Source: Muraenolepis orangiensis
Taxonomy: Eukaryota > Chordata > Actinopteri > Gadiformes > Muraenolepididae
Assembly: GCA_027704905.1 (NCBI GenBank)
Contig: CM051002.1
Span: forward strand, 14,137,239 to 14,201,238
Direction: 5' to 3'
DNA length: 64,000 nucleotides
Part shown: one piece after another, positions 1-11,949 of the stretch
Layout of the letters: each line of letters starts with the position of its first letter
How positions within the stretch are numbered: the stretch's first letter is position 1
The notes under the pieces: generated by a model
The model's database searches: none
Told to the model about the DNA's origin: nothing
What the model saw: only the letters and a program-made list of their open reading frames with translations
Program-made: the position numbers and the translations under genes

Positions 1-215
1 ATGGGTGGGTGTGTGTGTACGTGTGTGTATGTCATGACTCTAAAGGAGGTATTGCGATGAATAATTCAACATGATGATATTACCATAGTGCCGCCCAGAC
101 TTTTCCAGGGCAAAAAAAAAAAGCCCGAGGAGTGAACCGTCACACAGCCCAGAAATAGAGAGCAGCAGTATCATCCTCAACACCCCCCCCCCCTCCCCCC
201 CCACCCCCACCCCCA

Positions 216-292
<77 letters not shown>

Positions 293-516
293 CTCCGCCA
301 CCATTTGGTAGCCATTCAATAATAGATAGGGTAAATGTAGTGTAGCGGCTTCTGAGGACCACTGGGCTGCATTATAGATTATGGGGCTGGCAATGACGGG
401 ACACAGCGTGGTGTGTGTGTGTGTGGCCGTGTATTTGTGTGGCCATGTGTGTGTGTGGTTGTGTGTGTGTGTGTGTGTGTGTGGCCGTGTATGTGTGTGG
501 CCATGTGTGTGTGTGG

Positions 517-578
<62 letters not shown>

Positions 579-591
579 GTGTGTGCGTGTG

Positions 592-635
<44 letters not shown>

Positions 636-874
636 TGTGTGTGTGTGTGTGGTCTAGAGGGAGAATACACATGTATGAAATGTTGTAGTGTCCTCCTATG
701 CTGAACGCCGCTGCTGTTTTTAAGCCTTTATATATGTTGTGTGCATGTGAGTGTGTGTGCGCATGTATGTGTGTGTGTGTGTGTGTATCTGTGTGTCTGT
801 GTGCGTGTGTGTGGTCTAGAGTGGCCTCAAATGCTGAACGCTGCTGCTGTTTTAAAGCCTTTATATACAGTACG

Positions 875-963
<89 letters not shown>

Positions 964-1010
964 TGTGTGGTGTCTAGGTGTGTGTGTGTGTCTTGGTCCT
1001 GTGTCTATAG
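1..1010. repeat. (CA)n/(GT)n/(GCGT)n microsatellite cluster with a tandem unit
   Basis: Nearly pure CA/GT runs occur at about 205-290, 405-650, 745-815 and 877-990, including a GCGT tetranucleotide stretch near 573-640. Two copies of a non-repetitive block (about 650-735 and 812-873, both with TGCTGAACGC followed by GCCTTTATATA) separate the GT runs, so the locus grew by duplication of a unit of about 150-170 bp. Cys-Val and Thr-His open frames here are translations of the repeat, not genes. Confidence 0.9.
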
Positions 1011-1689
1011 ACGATATATACTGTACGTGCTCAGAACTCCTCCCGGCCCATTCTCACGCAAACCAATCATGCGCGGTCACAAGCGTGCACACGGCACCAC
1101 AACCACCCTGTGTACGCGTGACGTCTTGCAGGATAAACAAGACGATAAACAACCGTGCAAAAATATAAAATAAAACACGGGGGAAAAAAAAAAATTGTAG
1201 GCCAAGCGAGTTTTGTCTGAAGCCCGACTGTAAATAAAACACTGCAGAGCGGATCATTTGAACACGTCGTCGACATCCTGCCCACTTATGCGGGCAGTTA
1301 GATTGCCTCTGTCAATAATATGCAATATCACATTTAGTTAGTACGGACGTATTGAGGACGCTACATTGTAGGAGTGCATGCGACAACGCGCTTAAGACAG
1401 CTTCATTGATTAGCATACACAGTTACATATGCTAAAACGTGGTACACATCTGTTATTGCCAGATTGCCACTGGTCTGGAGCAGCTTGAGTTGATAATGGG
1501 CTAAACTTTAAACGTTTTAAAATAGGAAAAAACCCAGAATGGGTTATTTTAGGCACAGGCACATGCAGACACCAGACATCAACAGGGGCTTGAGCTCCTG
1601 CTGTTTTGCCTTTCTTAAAACAATGCTAAATGGACTGTATTTATATATTGCTTTCAACCAACAAAGCACTTTATTGATTGATGCCTCAC

Positions 1690-1865
1690 ATGCACCCATT
1701 CACGCATGCAAGAAGACAGCCAGCTCGTCAGAAGCGGTGAGAGTTAGGAGTCTTGCGCAGCAGCGACACTTCAACACCTGGCTAGGAGAAGCCAGGGGAT
1801 CTAACCAGCAACCTTCCGGTTCCCAGACAACCCACTCTACCGCCTCTTTTATTGCAGGTTCCAAA
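1690..1865 (-). mobile_element. tRNA-derived SINE remnant
   Basis: Read on the minus strand this degenerate stretch has an A-box-like and a B-box-like segment (GGTTGCTGGTTAGATCCCC around 1796-1815), the layout of fish tRNA-derived SINEs. A better-preserved relative lies at 23,790-23,940. No target-site duplication was found. Confidence 0.5.
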
Positions 1866-2938
1866 AAATGTTCAGTAAAGAGAAAACAAAAGATATATAT
1901 ATACTGTATATATGTAAATGTATTTATTTGTGTCTGCCTGCTGCCCTGGTGGCCTGGTTGATTGATAAGAGGCTCCCTTTCTCTGCTACTCTTAGAAAGA
2001 GAAAGAGTGAAGAGTGAATAACACAACTCCTGTCACAAACATCAACCTCTATTTGCTAGCTAGCTAGTAACTAGGTATAGGATTGTATGTGCATGGATCG
2101 CTTTACATTGCCAATGTATGAACAGGTTGTAATTGAACTTAAAAAAATGAGTCTTCCCTGACTCTCTCCGGTGTGTAGAACCGCCTGTGGGCTGTTTTCT
2201 AATATTTTTGGACGATTTTGCCCGGGAAAATGTCAGTGCCCTAGTCTATAAAGAAGAGCTCGCTTTAGCTAGTTCATATTATTGTGTAGTTAGTTTGTCA
2301 GTTCAATTATGTTATTGTCATTGTGTTTTCCCCCAATATCATTGGCTCGATGGTAGTGTTCATGGCTGATCAAATACCATGTTTGGTGTATATTATCAAT
2401 TTATTGATAAGCAATATGAAGCTACGTTTTTGGGACGTGAAACACATCAGTGTTTCCCAAATATACAAAATACATTTCTTCACTAACTGAAATGGTGTTG
2501 TTTTCGTACTGTGCTTCTTTGTACAGTTTATCTTTACTGTTCAAATAAACGTTTGATGTAAAAGGGTGTAAAATAAAATCAGAAGTTCAGTTTAGCGTTG
2601 AACTGGCAGCCAGCCAATAGAGAGGTTTGGCTTTGAACAAATTCTCTTCCCTTTCTACCCCTTTTTACCCACAAATGAAACACTGGTGTTTTGATCGATT
2701 ATATATATATGATGCACGCATGCAATGTCTAGGTAGGGCTTGAACTGGTCAGCAGATGGGCAGATTAGAATTCCATGAAAAACCTAATCGAGCCGACCTC
2801 ATGGATTTGGTCTGATCTGCTTAATCCACTTTTATATAAATCCTCATCCTGTAAATCCTAGCAAAGTGTCAAAAAAGTAGGCCTACTTTTTCCATGCATT
2901 TGTGTTGTCAGGTGCCCTCTCCAGAGACTTTAATAGAA

Positions 2939-3075
2939 CCCCATGACCCCTCTCCCTGCCCCTATGGATCCCCATGACCCCTCTCCCTGCCCCTATGGAT
3001 CCCCATGAGGCCTCTCCCTGCCCCTATGGATCCCCATGAGGCCTCTCCCTGTCCCTATGGAACCCCATGACGCCC
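2939..3075. repeat. 31-bp minisatellite, about 4-5 units
   Basis: Units of about 31 bp with the core CCTCTCCCTGCCCCTATGGA are repeated head to tail, each differing by one to three bases. No coding potential was seen. Confidence 0.85.
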
Positions 3076-3197
3076 CTGGAGCCCAGAGACACCATGTGAT
3101 ACGGGGAGCAACATTCTCTCTTGATGTTAGTTCTGCTTTGAATTGATATTAATACTTCATTATAATGCTGCTCCTTATCAGCAGCGAAAGAGGAGCA

Positions 3198-3258
3198 AAA
3201 CACACACACACACATGCATGCGTACACACACACACACACTCTCTAACACACACCTCTC

Positions 3259-3302
<44 letters not shown>

Positions 3303-3315
3303 GACACACCTCTCT

Positions 3316-3347
<32 letters not shown>
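3198..3347. repeat. (CA)n microsatellite
   Basis: Interrupted CA repeat with ACCTCTC interruptions. The His-Thr open frame across it is an artefact of the repeat. Confidence 0.9.
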
Positions 3348-3526
3348 GCCTATTTCCCAGCAGCGCGCAAAGCAGACGGCAGGACTTGACATACGCTCTT
3401 CAAAAACGCTTCAATCCGCTCCCATGCTAACCACCAATGAGCGTGAGACAGCAGGGACAGCGGGTGATATATAGACTCCAGGTGTAAAGAAAGGCCACGT
3501 CGCTGTTCAGTGCTGTTCATCTGTAT

Positions 3527-4063
3527 CAGGGGTGGGCAAACTACGGCGCGGGGGCCACATTCGGCCCGTTGTCCCGTCACTGAGAGGGAAAGTCAGTGAG
3601 TCTCTTGTTGTTGTTTTTTGGGTGCGCTCCCTGACATTAACAACGTCTCCGTATTCCTCTCTAATAATAATAACAACAGCATGTTTAACACGTTTGCATG
3701 TTGGCAATACAGAAATCATATAAAAAAGGACGAAAGGGCAAAAAGTGCATTCGGTGAGAATTTGGGGAATGAATATAATAGCTTTTACAGGCAATTTATG
3801 TAAGTTCATGTAACAGTCAGTGTCCCGCACTGGGCTCGAACTGATGAACTCCGGCATAAGAGGCTACGTTCTAACGTGAGAGCTAAAACGCACAGGCCCT
3901 AGCTTCATCGCTAGAACGTCTATTTAGGCGTCAGGGAGTGAGGTTTACCACAGCGCAGCACCACCTGCTGGCGTCCGCTACATTCACACTGGCCCGGCCC
4001 GTCTGCCAAACCTTTGAAAAACATCATTGTGGCACCTGAGCCAAAAAGGTTTGCCCACCCCTG
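3527..4063. mobile_element. Non-autonomous hAT-like DNA transposon
   Basis: The element starts CAGGGGTGGGCAAAC and ends with the exact reverse complement GTTTGCCCACCCCTG, a 15-bp terminal inverted repeat of the hAT/Charlie type. The flanking 8-mers ATCTGTAT (left) and ATCTACAT (right) match at six of eight positions, fitting an aged 8-bp target duplication. The 537-bp interior has no transposase frame, so it would have been moved by an enzyme encoded elsewhere. The interior at about 3822-3900 looks tRNA-like on the minus strand (B-box-like AGTTCGAGCCC), suggesting a SINE segment inside it. Confidence 0.75.
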
Positions 4064-4334
4064 ATCTACATAGTACTACCTAGTAGTCGTGTCGTAGTGC
4101 TCCGTGGGGCTCGGGGGCGCCGTATAGCCGTCCAAGTGCGAAGCGAACTCTTCGCGCGTGACAAGTGTGAGCGTGAGGAGAAGGCTCTCGTTCCGTTTGG
4201 CAAGAGCCGCCGGGCTTTTTAATCGGCAGCCTCTGAAGAGAGAGAGTCTTAACTTAGCTTAGCTTAATTTAACTAAATTTAGCGACGCGGCCACTCCGCT
4301 TGCCGCTGAGCCAGACGCCGCCGCCTTTGGAACC

Positions 4335-4665
4335 GGGCTCCACGGTGCTGCACTACTGTCACTTTAAATAATGTTCACTTTGCATGTATCATCCATTACA
4401 TCCAATTTTTCTTATTGTTCTTTTTTAAGTGTGCATAGTATTGTTAGTAGTAGTCTATAGTGTTGTTTATAGTAACGTATATAGTATATAGTGTTATTAT
4501 AGTATAGTTTACATATATATACATGCCTATTGTTTAGTAGCCTTTAGTATAGTGTAGGTATTGTATAGTATAGTGCTGTAGAAATTGAGAATGCGGGAGT
4601 GAATGGGTGAGTGAGTAATGAGTAAGCATTCCATTGTACTTCCATTGTTACACAGGGCACATATC
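4335..4665 (+). mobile_element. LINE 3' UTR fragment (TGCGGGAG...TAAGCATTCC family)
   Basis: This stretch shares the closing motif GAATGCGGGAGTGAATGG followed by AGTAAGCATTCCATTGTAC, and the preceding AT-rich TATAGTGTTGTTTATAGT, with fragments at 13,665-13,945, 16,440-16,615, 34,975-35,210 (-), 45,640-45,960 (-) and 46,790-46,945. Two of those follow degenerate LINE reverse-transcriptase sequence, so the motif is the 3' end of that LINE family. No coding part remains here. Confidence 0.7.
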
Positions 4666-4897
4666 TGAATCTGAACCGATCTGTGAGATCGATCATCGTT
4701 TTAAGTGTCAGATTGGGACTTTGATTGTGAAAAAACGATGATGACGGCGTTTAAACAAAAGCCCCAGTGCCTTGGGTTCATATTTGCAGCGGGAGCAAGA
4801 GAATGACTGACAGTGAGTTATACTAACGAGAGGGGGAGGGGGATGTGCATGGAAGCACGTCTAAAATGTTTGCGAGGGAGCCCATACAGCAGCAACA

Positions 4898-4943
4898 CAC
4901 GCACAAATGCACACACTCACACACACACACACACACACGCCTG

Positions 4944-4977
<34 letters not shown>

Positions 4978-5118
4978 CACACACACCTGCACACACACAC
5001 ACACACACACACATATATACACACACACCTATCATCATCATCATCCAAACACACACACAGTGCCAGTCTCAAGCATGCATACTGTCTCTCGCACAGTTTC
5101 TCGCACACACACATGCAC

Positions 5119-5173
<55 letters not shown>
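4898..5173. repeat. (CA)n microsatellite cluster
   Basis: CA runs at 4915-5015, 5050-5060 and 5105-5173, interrupted by ATCATCATC. Repeat-derived open frames on both strands are not genes. Confidence 0.9.
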
Positions 5174-5179
<6 letters not shown>

Positions 5180-5765
5180 TTTCAACTGTTGCCACGAGAC
5201 ACATTGTAATTAAGCATCCAGCGGCATGTTTCTCCTTGGAGACGGAGCAGTGGAGTGGAGCGAGACTCTCTGTGGGTTTGCCGGAGGTGAGGGGGGTGAG
5301 GGAGTGGGAGGTTCTTGCTTGTGCAGCCGGAGCTATGAGACTCAGTCAGTGATGGGCGATGTGTGCACACCTCTCTTTTGAGATAGTATCCTGGTCCAAT
5401 GTGTGTGCACTTTACAAAGGCAAACGTGTTTAATGCCCACGGGTTGTTTTTCGGAACTGTAAATCTTGGAAGATGTGCGCATATTTCATGTCGTTATGCC
5501 AATAACAAAACCCACACCCACACACATCAGATAGTTCCTCCCTCTCCCCATGTGCGGCCGGGCTCCTCCCGGCTGGTTTGGACGACATGTTTGCTAAAAT
5601 TCTAATTGCTGTATTTGATTTCCTGGGTGCAGCAGAACGGGGAGTGGGCGGGCCCCTCCGCCCGGTGCCCACGGAGAGAGAGGCGCATCCATCATCCTAT
5701 TGATTCGGCTCCATGCAGGTGCACCCTTCCAGCTCAAAGCACCCTACTTATAGCCTAATTCATTT
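5174..5765. other. Non-repetitive spacer without recognised gene
   Basis: Mixed sequence between two microsatellites. Short open frames here resemble no family I know and show no splice-bounded conserved block. Confidence 0.5.
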
Positions 5766-5766
5766 A

Positions 5767-5767
<1 letters not shown>

Positions 5768-5825
<58 letters not shown>

Positions 5826-5882
5826 GGCATGGGAGTGGGTGTGTGTGTGTGTGTGTGTGTATGTGTGTGCGTGGGCGTGGGC

Positions 5883-5913
<31 letters not shown>

Positions 5914-5930
5914 TGCGTGTGTGTCAGCGC
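5768..5930. repeat. (GT)n microsatellite
   Basis: GT repeat with GTGGGCATGGGAGTGG-type interruptions. Confidence 0.9.
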
Positions 5931-8640
5931 ACTCACGGCTGGCACCCTGTCCCTACTTTCAGTGTAACTGATCTCCCAATATATCCCACTGTTGTTAAAT
6001 ATATCAACATTCAAAAGAAAATAATAAAATAGCAATGCTGTTGTTACAGTGGCTGTGAAGTGGATGTGTGGAGAAGTTATTGTATTTCTGTGTTCAAACT
6101 ATCCAATATTGCCGGAGTCACACATCGCTTACTCTTTGGGTATTCATAGCATGTCTTTCTCAATACATATTAAATAATGTGTAATTCTGGTTTGCATCGG
6201 TGCATACCTTAAGATTTGTGGGGCCAGTATAATATCTCATTTGGCACAATGTTTGACCCCCATAAACAATATCGATGGCACCTCTTCTGCTATGGGGATG
6301 GAGGGATAACTAAATACGGCCTAAAACAACAACAACTTCCACTGAAGTCAGTATTTCTGTGATATTAAGAAACTTTTGCTAAATCATAGGCTACACGTAA
6401 CACAGATATAGAGTCACTTTTCACAGTGCCTGTGTGTGACACAATTTGTTCGTGTTCAAATTAAAAAACCAAAAGAGCCTCAAAAGCTAAGGCATGCATG
6501 ACACCCGTGTGGGAAGCAAGATTACTTTAATGAAATGCTCATATTTAATTAAATTGATTGCACATTACGCATTGCTCTCACCATAACTTTGTCAAGCTAT
6601 TAAACATTTGAGTGCTTTGGCCCTTATACATGCTCCTGAGATGGATGAAAGCCAAGATCCAGCTCTTACTTAGCCTCATCTCCCAAGAGCCTGCAAATAT
6701 ATAATCGTTGCAAAACAATATGTTTAGACAATAACGCCTAGGATCATTAACCAAAAGCTAATGAGACTATAATGATTTGCATATTGGCCTGAATTTAGCT
6801 TTTTTCCGTTCTTTTCTGAAAGTAGGAGTCACACATGCGTCAGTTTAGTAGGGTAAGTCATCCAAAGTAAGCCGCAGAAGATTCAAACGATGAAGCCAAG
6901 ACAAGTTTGTCTTGGTTTAGTTTTAGTAGTAGTTATTTATCATCTTTGTTACTATTTGATATACTGTAAGTTTTAGTTCTGGCCTGCTTTGGCAGTTTGA
7001 GTTTCGATGTTGCGAACAATACTCTCTGTTTTTGTATGTTTCTGCCTGGAATCACAATTCCAATAACCCCATGATCTGCCGTCTGTGTCTCTGTACTGGG
7101 ATAAAGATATGGAACAAACCTTAAAGACATTTACTCTCTCAGTACTCCTATTATTGGATTTTTTAGATGCATCTTAATTTCCGCAGGATGATTCAAAATG
7201 CAATGGTTAAAAGTCTTTGATATCTCAAGCTAACAACAAGAAGATGTCATTATATTTGGTTTACCTTGTGAGCCATTGTTTATTAAAAAAAAAACCTCAC
7301 TGAATGACCTTTACAGGCTTCAGTAAAAATCAACGTGGGCTTAACTCAAACATATACCTGAACCGTATTAATATAACTATTGAATCTGCTAACACTTTGT
7401 GACTGTAACTCCAGACCGAGGTGAAATAACAGGGATTAGCTGGATGCCGATATAATATTTCAACATAAATCAATTATAACACATTGGGTTACGGGATAAA
7501 GCTTTCGGGTAATCTCATAAGGAGCTTTCAGTCAACACATTAATTCGGCCCTCTGCTGGGTCTGGCTACTCACAAAGACAGATGGGAACGGAAGGTTTTA
7601 TATGGCAAAGAAATATCCTGTTCACCTTCCATTTTTAGGTGTTCACAGTGAAACTGTGACTCGGATTTGCTCCAAATCAGTTGGATGCACTTATCTTATC
7701 ACCCACCCGTGTGATCAAATGACATCGATTTGTGCAATGTTGTTTGTGTGGTGTCGACAGACGTGTGTGGAAAACGTGCGATCGTTTGGAAAAACATCAA
7801 CAATGTTCTTCTCCTCCGCAAGTCCAAATGACAGCAAATTTGGCACAAATGCTCTATCAACATGCCCACATCCCTTCAGCCAACATTTTCTATGTATTCC
7901 ACATATACTTTGTCTGATCACAAGTCCGCTTCACTAGGAGCTAAACCCTTGAAACTGAGTAGGAGATCACCTGAGAAATGTGCCAAGCGTGGTGTCGATA
8001 GCTCAATCAATGACATCACAATGTCAATTTCCATAAGTGCTCAGCTAAGCGCTAGGCTTCACTTTGCCCAAAAGGGGCGCAAAATCACACAAGAAATGGC
8101 ATGAAGTCAAACCGTAACACAGATTGACTTCAAATTGCTTGCGGACACTTATCTAATGGTCCCCGACTGATGTGCCCTGGGTCGCTGGAGTCGGTGGTGC
8201 GTGGCGCGAATACCTTTCGAGGCCGCCAGCAGCTTTAGTTGTGTAACAATTTCTTTGTACTAATGTTGTACTCCTTACATATTAGATGCAAGTGTAGTAA
8301 AAATAATAATTGACCAGATGTTATTAACTCTCCTAAACAGATAGAGTTTAGAAACACCGAGCAAAATGGTACTTTTGAATTATGTTTTGCTTGCCATTCA
8401 GTGTTATGTGGTTTGTTTTTCCATTCTTAGGTGACACAATCCTTATGACACGGCTCAATGCTGTTTCACCTTGGTGTACTGAGTCAGGGGTGAGGATAGC
8501 CACCAGAACATTAGCTCTGCTGGGAATATAAGAGGTGGCCCCAAGGTGATACTGGCATGTATTGACCCGTATGGTATGGGGGCCACGGCGCACAGAGGAT
8601 AGCATATACACACTTTTAGTACTAGCGTACTAGCGTCGTA
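5931..8640. other. Unique AT-rich non-coding DNA; candidate conserved element near 6,480-6,820
   Basis: No gene was recognised. The part at 6,480-6,820 is free of simple repeats and rich in homeodomain-type ATTA/TAAT cores, with a perfect octamer ATTTGCAT at 6775-6782, so it may be a regulatory element. If the camk1-like exon at 10.4 kb is real, this whole region would be intron or 3' flank of that gene. Confidence 0.3.
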
Positions 8641-8870
8641 CTAAGTCGATTGTTTGCTTGGTTTGTAAGTTAGATATGGTCCAACTTAGTGTACTTTTAC
8701 CTGAAATGATTGTACGTTTTACCTGGAGTCTTGTTAGGAATGAAATGCAACTTTTGACTTCTGGTGACGCGTTGTTCTCTTACCTTCCCTTTGCTGAACG
8801 CTTGGTCGCTTTGGATAAAAGCGTCTCGCTAAATGACTGTTATGTAATGTAATGTAAAGTTAAGGGATGC
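8641..8870 (+). mobile_element. SINE/LINE2-type 3' tail
   Basis: The stretch ends in GTCGCTTTGGATAAAAGCG followed by GCTAAATGACTG and short TAATG repeats, the common 3' tail of fish L2-type LINEs and the SINEs that copy it. The same tail is at 13,610-13,665. The boundaries are approximate. Confidence 0.6.
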
Positions 8871-9309
8871 CTGCAGACGCCCGAGGTGCCGTCGAGGCGC
8901 GTTCACGTGTACGGTTCAACACCGTACGTGTTGCCCGAGGAGGTCGGGTGCCGTGTGAGTTGATGCCAACACAACACACAATCAGATACGGCTCAAAACA
9001 TCTCGACTCGTTTCACTACTTGTAAGGGGGTCGCACACGTGTCCAAACACGTCTCAATTGAAAACATGTCGACGAGACGGCGAACAAATTAAACGGCTCC
9101 CAAACAGCAGCAGCCGCTTCTCCCACGGCCGTCACGCAGCCCACAACAAGCGGCTCATTCCGGTTTCCCGACTCACAGAGGTCACCGTGGCGATAAGAGG
9201 CAGATATATGAGACCCCGCTCTGTGGTAGAAGAATACAGGTGTTCAAGAAGGTGTTTACAGGGCTCGACAAACCGCCACGCACTATAACTCTATCAGCAC
9301 CATAACTAG

Positions 9310-9525
9310 TGGCAGGATAGCTCAGTCTGTTGGGACTTGGCTCGGGAACCTGGGCACTGCCGAGGTGCCCTTGAGCAAGGCACCGGACCCCGACACTCCT
9401 CCCCTGGGGAGCTGTATATACAATAGCTGCCCACTGCTCCCAATACTAGGATGGGTTAAATGCAGAGAGATAGATTGCACTGTGCGTGTGTGTGTACATG
9501 TGTGTGACCAGTAAAGAGGATTCAA
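9310..9525 (+). mobile_element. tRNA-derived SINE (V-SINE-like)
   Basis: It begins with a tRNA-like head (GGCAGGATAGCTCAGT...). The typical fish SINE body follows (CCGAGGTGCCCTTGAGCAAG, GCTGCCCACTGCTCC, AGGATGGGTTAAATGCAGAG) and then a CACTGTG...TGTGTGACCAGTAAAG tail. These blocks in this order are those of widespread teleost tRNA SINEs; the exact subfamily is not assigned. Confidence 0.75.
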
Positions 9526-10397
9526 TCCTCCAGATTTAGAATTTAGAATTTAGAACTTCTCGCAGACATTTGGCTTGGACATGTCGTACCTGCCTAATAC
9601 AACAAAAGAAAAAAATAAACACATTGACATGTGTGCGTCAGGAAAGCCTGGCGTTGGGCAGTTGGGCAGACTGGGAGACCAACGGCCCGGTCACACATAG
9701 ATGTCATGTTGGGAGACGAATCGTTTCACATTCTGTTTCAGTTCATCTACTATTTTAGATTTGAGATTATAACGCAGGCACGACTGTTTTGTTTATGATT
9801 CCATGTGCTGCTGAAAGTCAAGCTGTCCATGTTGTTTCTGTATTTACTGAAATCGAAATACGAATACAAAAATTGTAGGCATTTATCTTGTCGATGTATA
9901 TAGAAACCATATCGTTCCGAACCGTGAGTTTTGTGCAATATTTATTTATTTATTTATTTATTCATAGAACTTTTTATTTTTGAGAAATGTGAGTGGCCTT
10001 GGGAAATAAGAATTACACACCATATAAAATGTATAAGCTTCTATAAAGCATCAAGTATAAAGTATCTTTGCAGCTCAACGAGAGCTCCCTTTCTGAACGT
10101 CCAATCCACTGCTAATCCAGTCAGACTCTTGCTCTGTGTATTTGACAGGTAACTTGTCATTACTTAAAAAATCAGTAACCTAAGACTTGTGTGACGCTTG
10201 TGTTAACATTGTGACATCTCCGTAAAAAAAAATAAAATTCATTGTCTCTCTGAAGACACTTGGTGAATGGCTGACTACAGTGTCTCCCCATGATCATGCT
10301 CTATTCAATTATTTGATATCAAAATCCTTTTCATCATCTTTCAACGGCTGTAACTATCACAGGGGAAAAAAAAGCGTAATCGTAGCCGTTTACTCAC

Positions 10398-10483
10398 GTC
10401 CCCAGTACTTCTTTAAAGTCATAGTGTTCTTTGATGTCGGTCGTCTTCTTCTTCCATCCATTGCCGTCCTCTCCAAGAGGCAT
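10398..10483 (-). CDS. First coding exon of a calcium/calmodulin-dependent protein kinase I gene (partial)
   Basis: Read on the minus strand, an ATG at 10483 opens a 28-codon frame (MPLGEDGNGWKKKT, then TDIKEHYDFKEVLGT) that ends in phase 2 at a consensus GTGAGT donor (10397-10392). This is the N-terminus of CaM kinase I: the W-K-K/Q-T-x-D-I-x-x-x-Y-D-F-x-x-V-L-G-T segment precedes the glycine-rich ATP loop (G-A-F-S-E-V), and the known proteins continue exactly where the exon stops. CaMKI is a cytosolic Ser/Thr kinase switched on by Ca2+/calmodulin and by CaMKK. No further exon was recognised at lower coordinates, so either intron 1 exceeds about 10 kb or small exons were missed. Closest by memory to CAMK1 rather than CAMK1D/G; paralogue not settled. 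Confidence 0.65.
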
Positions 10484-11940
10484 CCTATATTGTCGATGTT
10501 CTGCCACCCCAGGACTACAGAGAGGGAGAGAGAGAATGAGAGAGGAATCCAAACCGTCAACCCTTTGTGTTTGTATCGTGTCCATGAGTGAGTATATACA
10601 AACCAAACCAAAAAGTGTACGTGATGAAACTGGTAACCAAACAACTATGGATGGCGGGGGGGGGGGGGGGGAGTGCGATGTTGACCTTTAATGGTAAGGC
10701 CTACTTTAAACATGACATGTTTTCCCGATGACATAAACAAAAACTCACTCACATGGGTTAAAGGTGCAATTATTTCAGCATGTCAACATGTTTTGGATGA
10801 ATAGGCCGAGCTGAACAACGTGGCAGGTTGAAACATCTGCTCTTTTGCCCACGAGGAAGTTTAAACAGAAGATGCACCTATTTGTACCGTGGTTCTCAAT
10901 CCCTCACTGGGGATCCGTTTCGTGAACCGATTCATATTCAAGTAGGCTATGCAGTCTCATCTGATTTGTATACGTTACAATTACAATATGGTCAGCCAAC
11001 ATTATGAGCCAGTAGAGAAAGAAAAAATATGAAGATTTTGGAATAGCCGATATAAATTCGCACATTGCACCCAGTCAGTGCAATGCGCGATGCCCGAGAG
11101 GTTGTGCATAGCGTGCAGGGGGGGGATGCAGTCGCCACCACCTCTAGTTTAAAAAAAAAAAAGGCAAGCATGCAGAATGAAGGACTCCTCCGTATGCAAA
11201 GCAACCGGTGAATAGATATATATATATATGGAAAAAATAATACAAAAGATAGGTCTAAAACATACCTCTATGACGATCTGTCAAACGTTTGGGTCCGCTT
11301 CCCGTCTCTGCGTTGCGGTGCTGGTGGGGGTCGGTGTGCTAGTGAGTGGTGGTGCGCTAGTGGACGAGCACTGGATAGGTGTACAGATTTTTTTTTTTTT
11401 GACGTCAGGAAAATCGTACGACCACAAGCTTATAGCGCAATCTCAAACAACAGCAGCCCCGAATCACGCTGCCTCCACCAAGTCACCGTCACCAATTCAT
11501 CAGTCAAGTCACTTTAACTGCATGGTTCCATTGGGCTGCATAGTTGCGCGTCTTTGGAAAAGGGAGTCTGCTATAGTATAGGCCAACGTTTATTGTCGAC
11601 ACTATACGAGGCGGCATCGTCTATTATGTAACTCAGATCACTCGATCGTCCAGCACTCTTCTAATAATATATAATCACGAATATAATAATAATCACGTTT
11701 TATACGGTGTTAATGCTTATTTGTTTTGCAAGGTGCACTGTCTGACTATCTCTATTGATCTATCTAATTATCTTTATATTTATCTAGATATATAATTAAC
11801 ATGACGATACTTTTTAGATTCAATTATCGTATTCACCAATTAATGTGAAGACATCAGTAACCTAAGTAACACATGTTAAAGCACATTTTAATTGCTTGTT
11901 TCCTTAACTTGGATACATTTAATTTGTGAATAAGAACAAG
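10484..11940. other. Upstream region of the camk1-like exon, no other gene seen
   Basis: The minus-strand 5' UTR and promoter of the camk1-like gene should lie here. A possible minus-strand splice acceptor (GGTGGCAG) sits about 20 nt above its ATG, so the UTR may be split. A poly-G run (10,658-10,670) and a TA run near 11,215-11,229 are present. No other frame is convincing. Confidence 0.35.
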
Positions 11941-11949
11941 AGGTTATGG

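Noticed and set aside
140..704. Open frames of Thr-His, Cys-Val or Arg-Ala repeats
   Set aside because: They are translations of CA/GT microsatellites and occur on both strands; no start context, splice or non-repeat domain. The same applies to those at 4.8-5.2, 22.8-23.0, 35.4-35.8, 44.2-44.4 and 63.6-63.8 kb.
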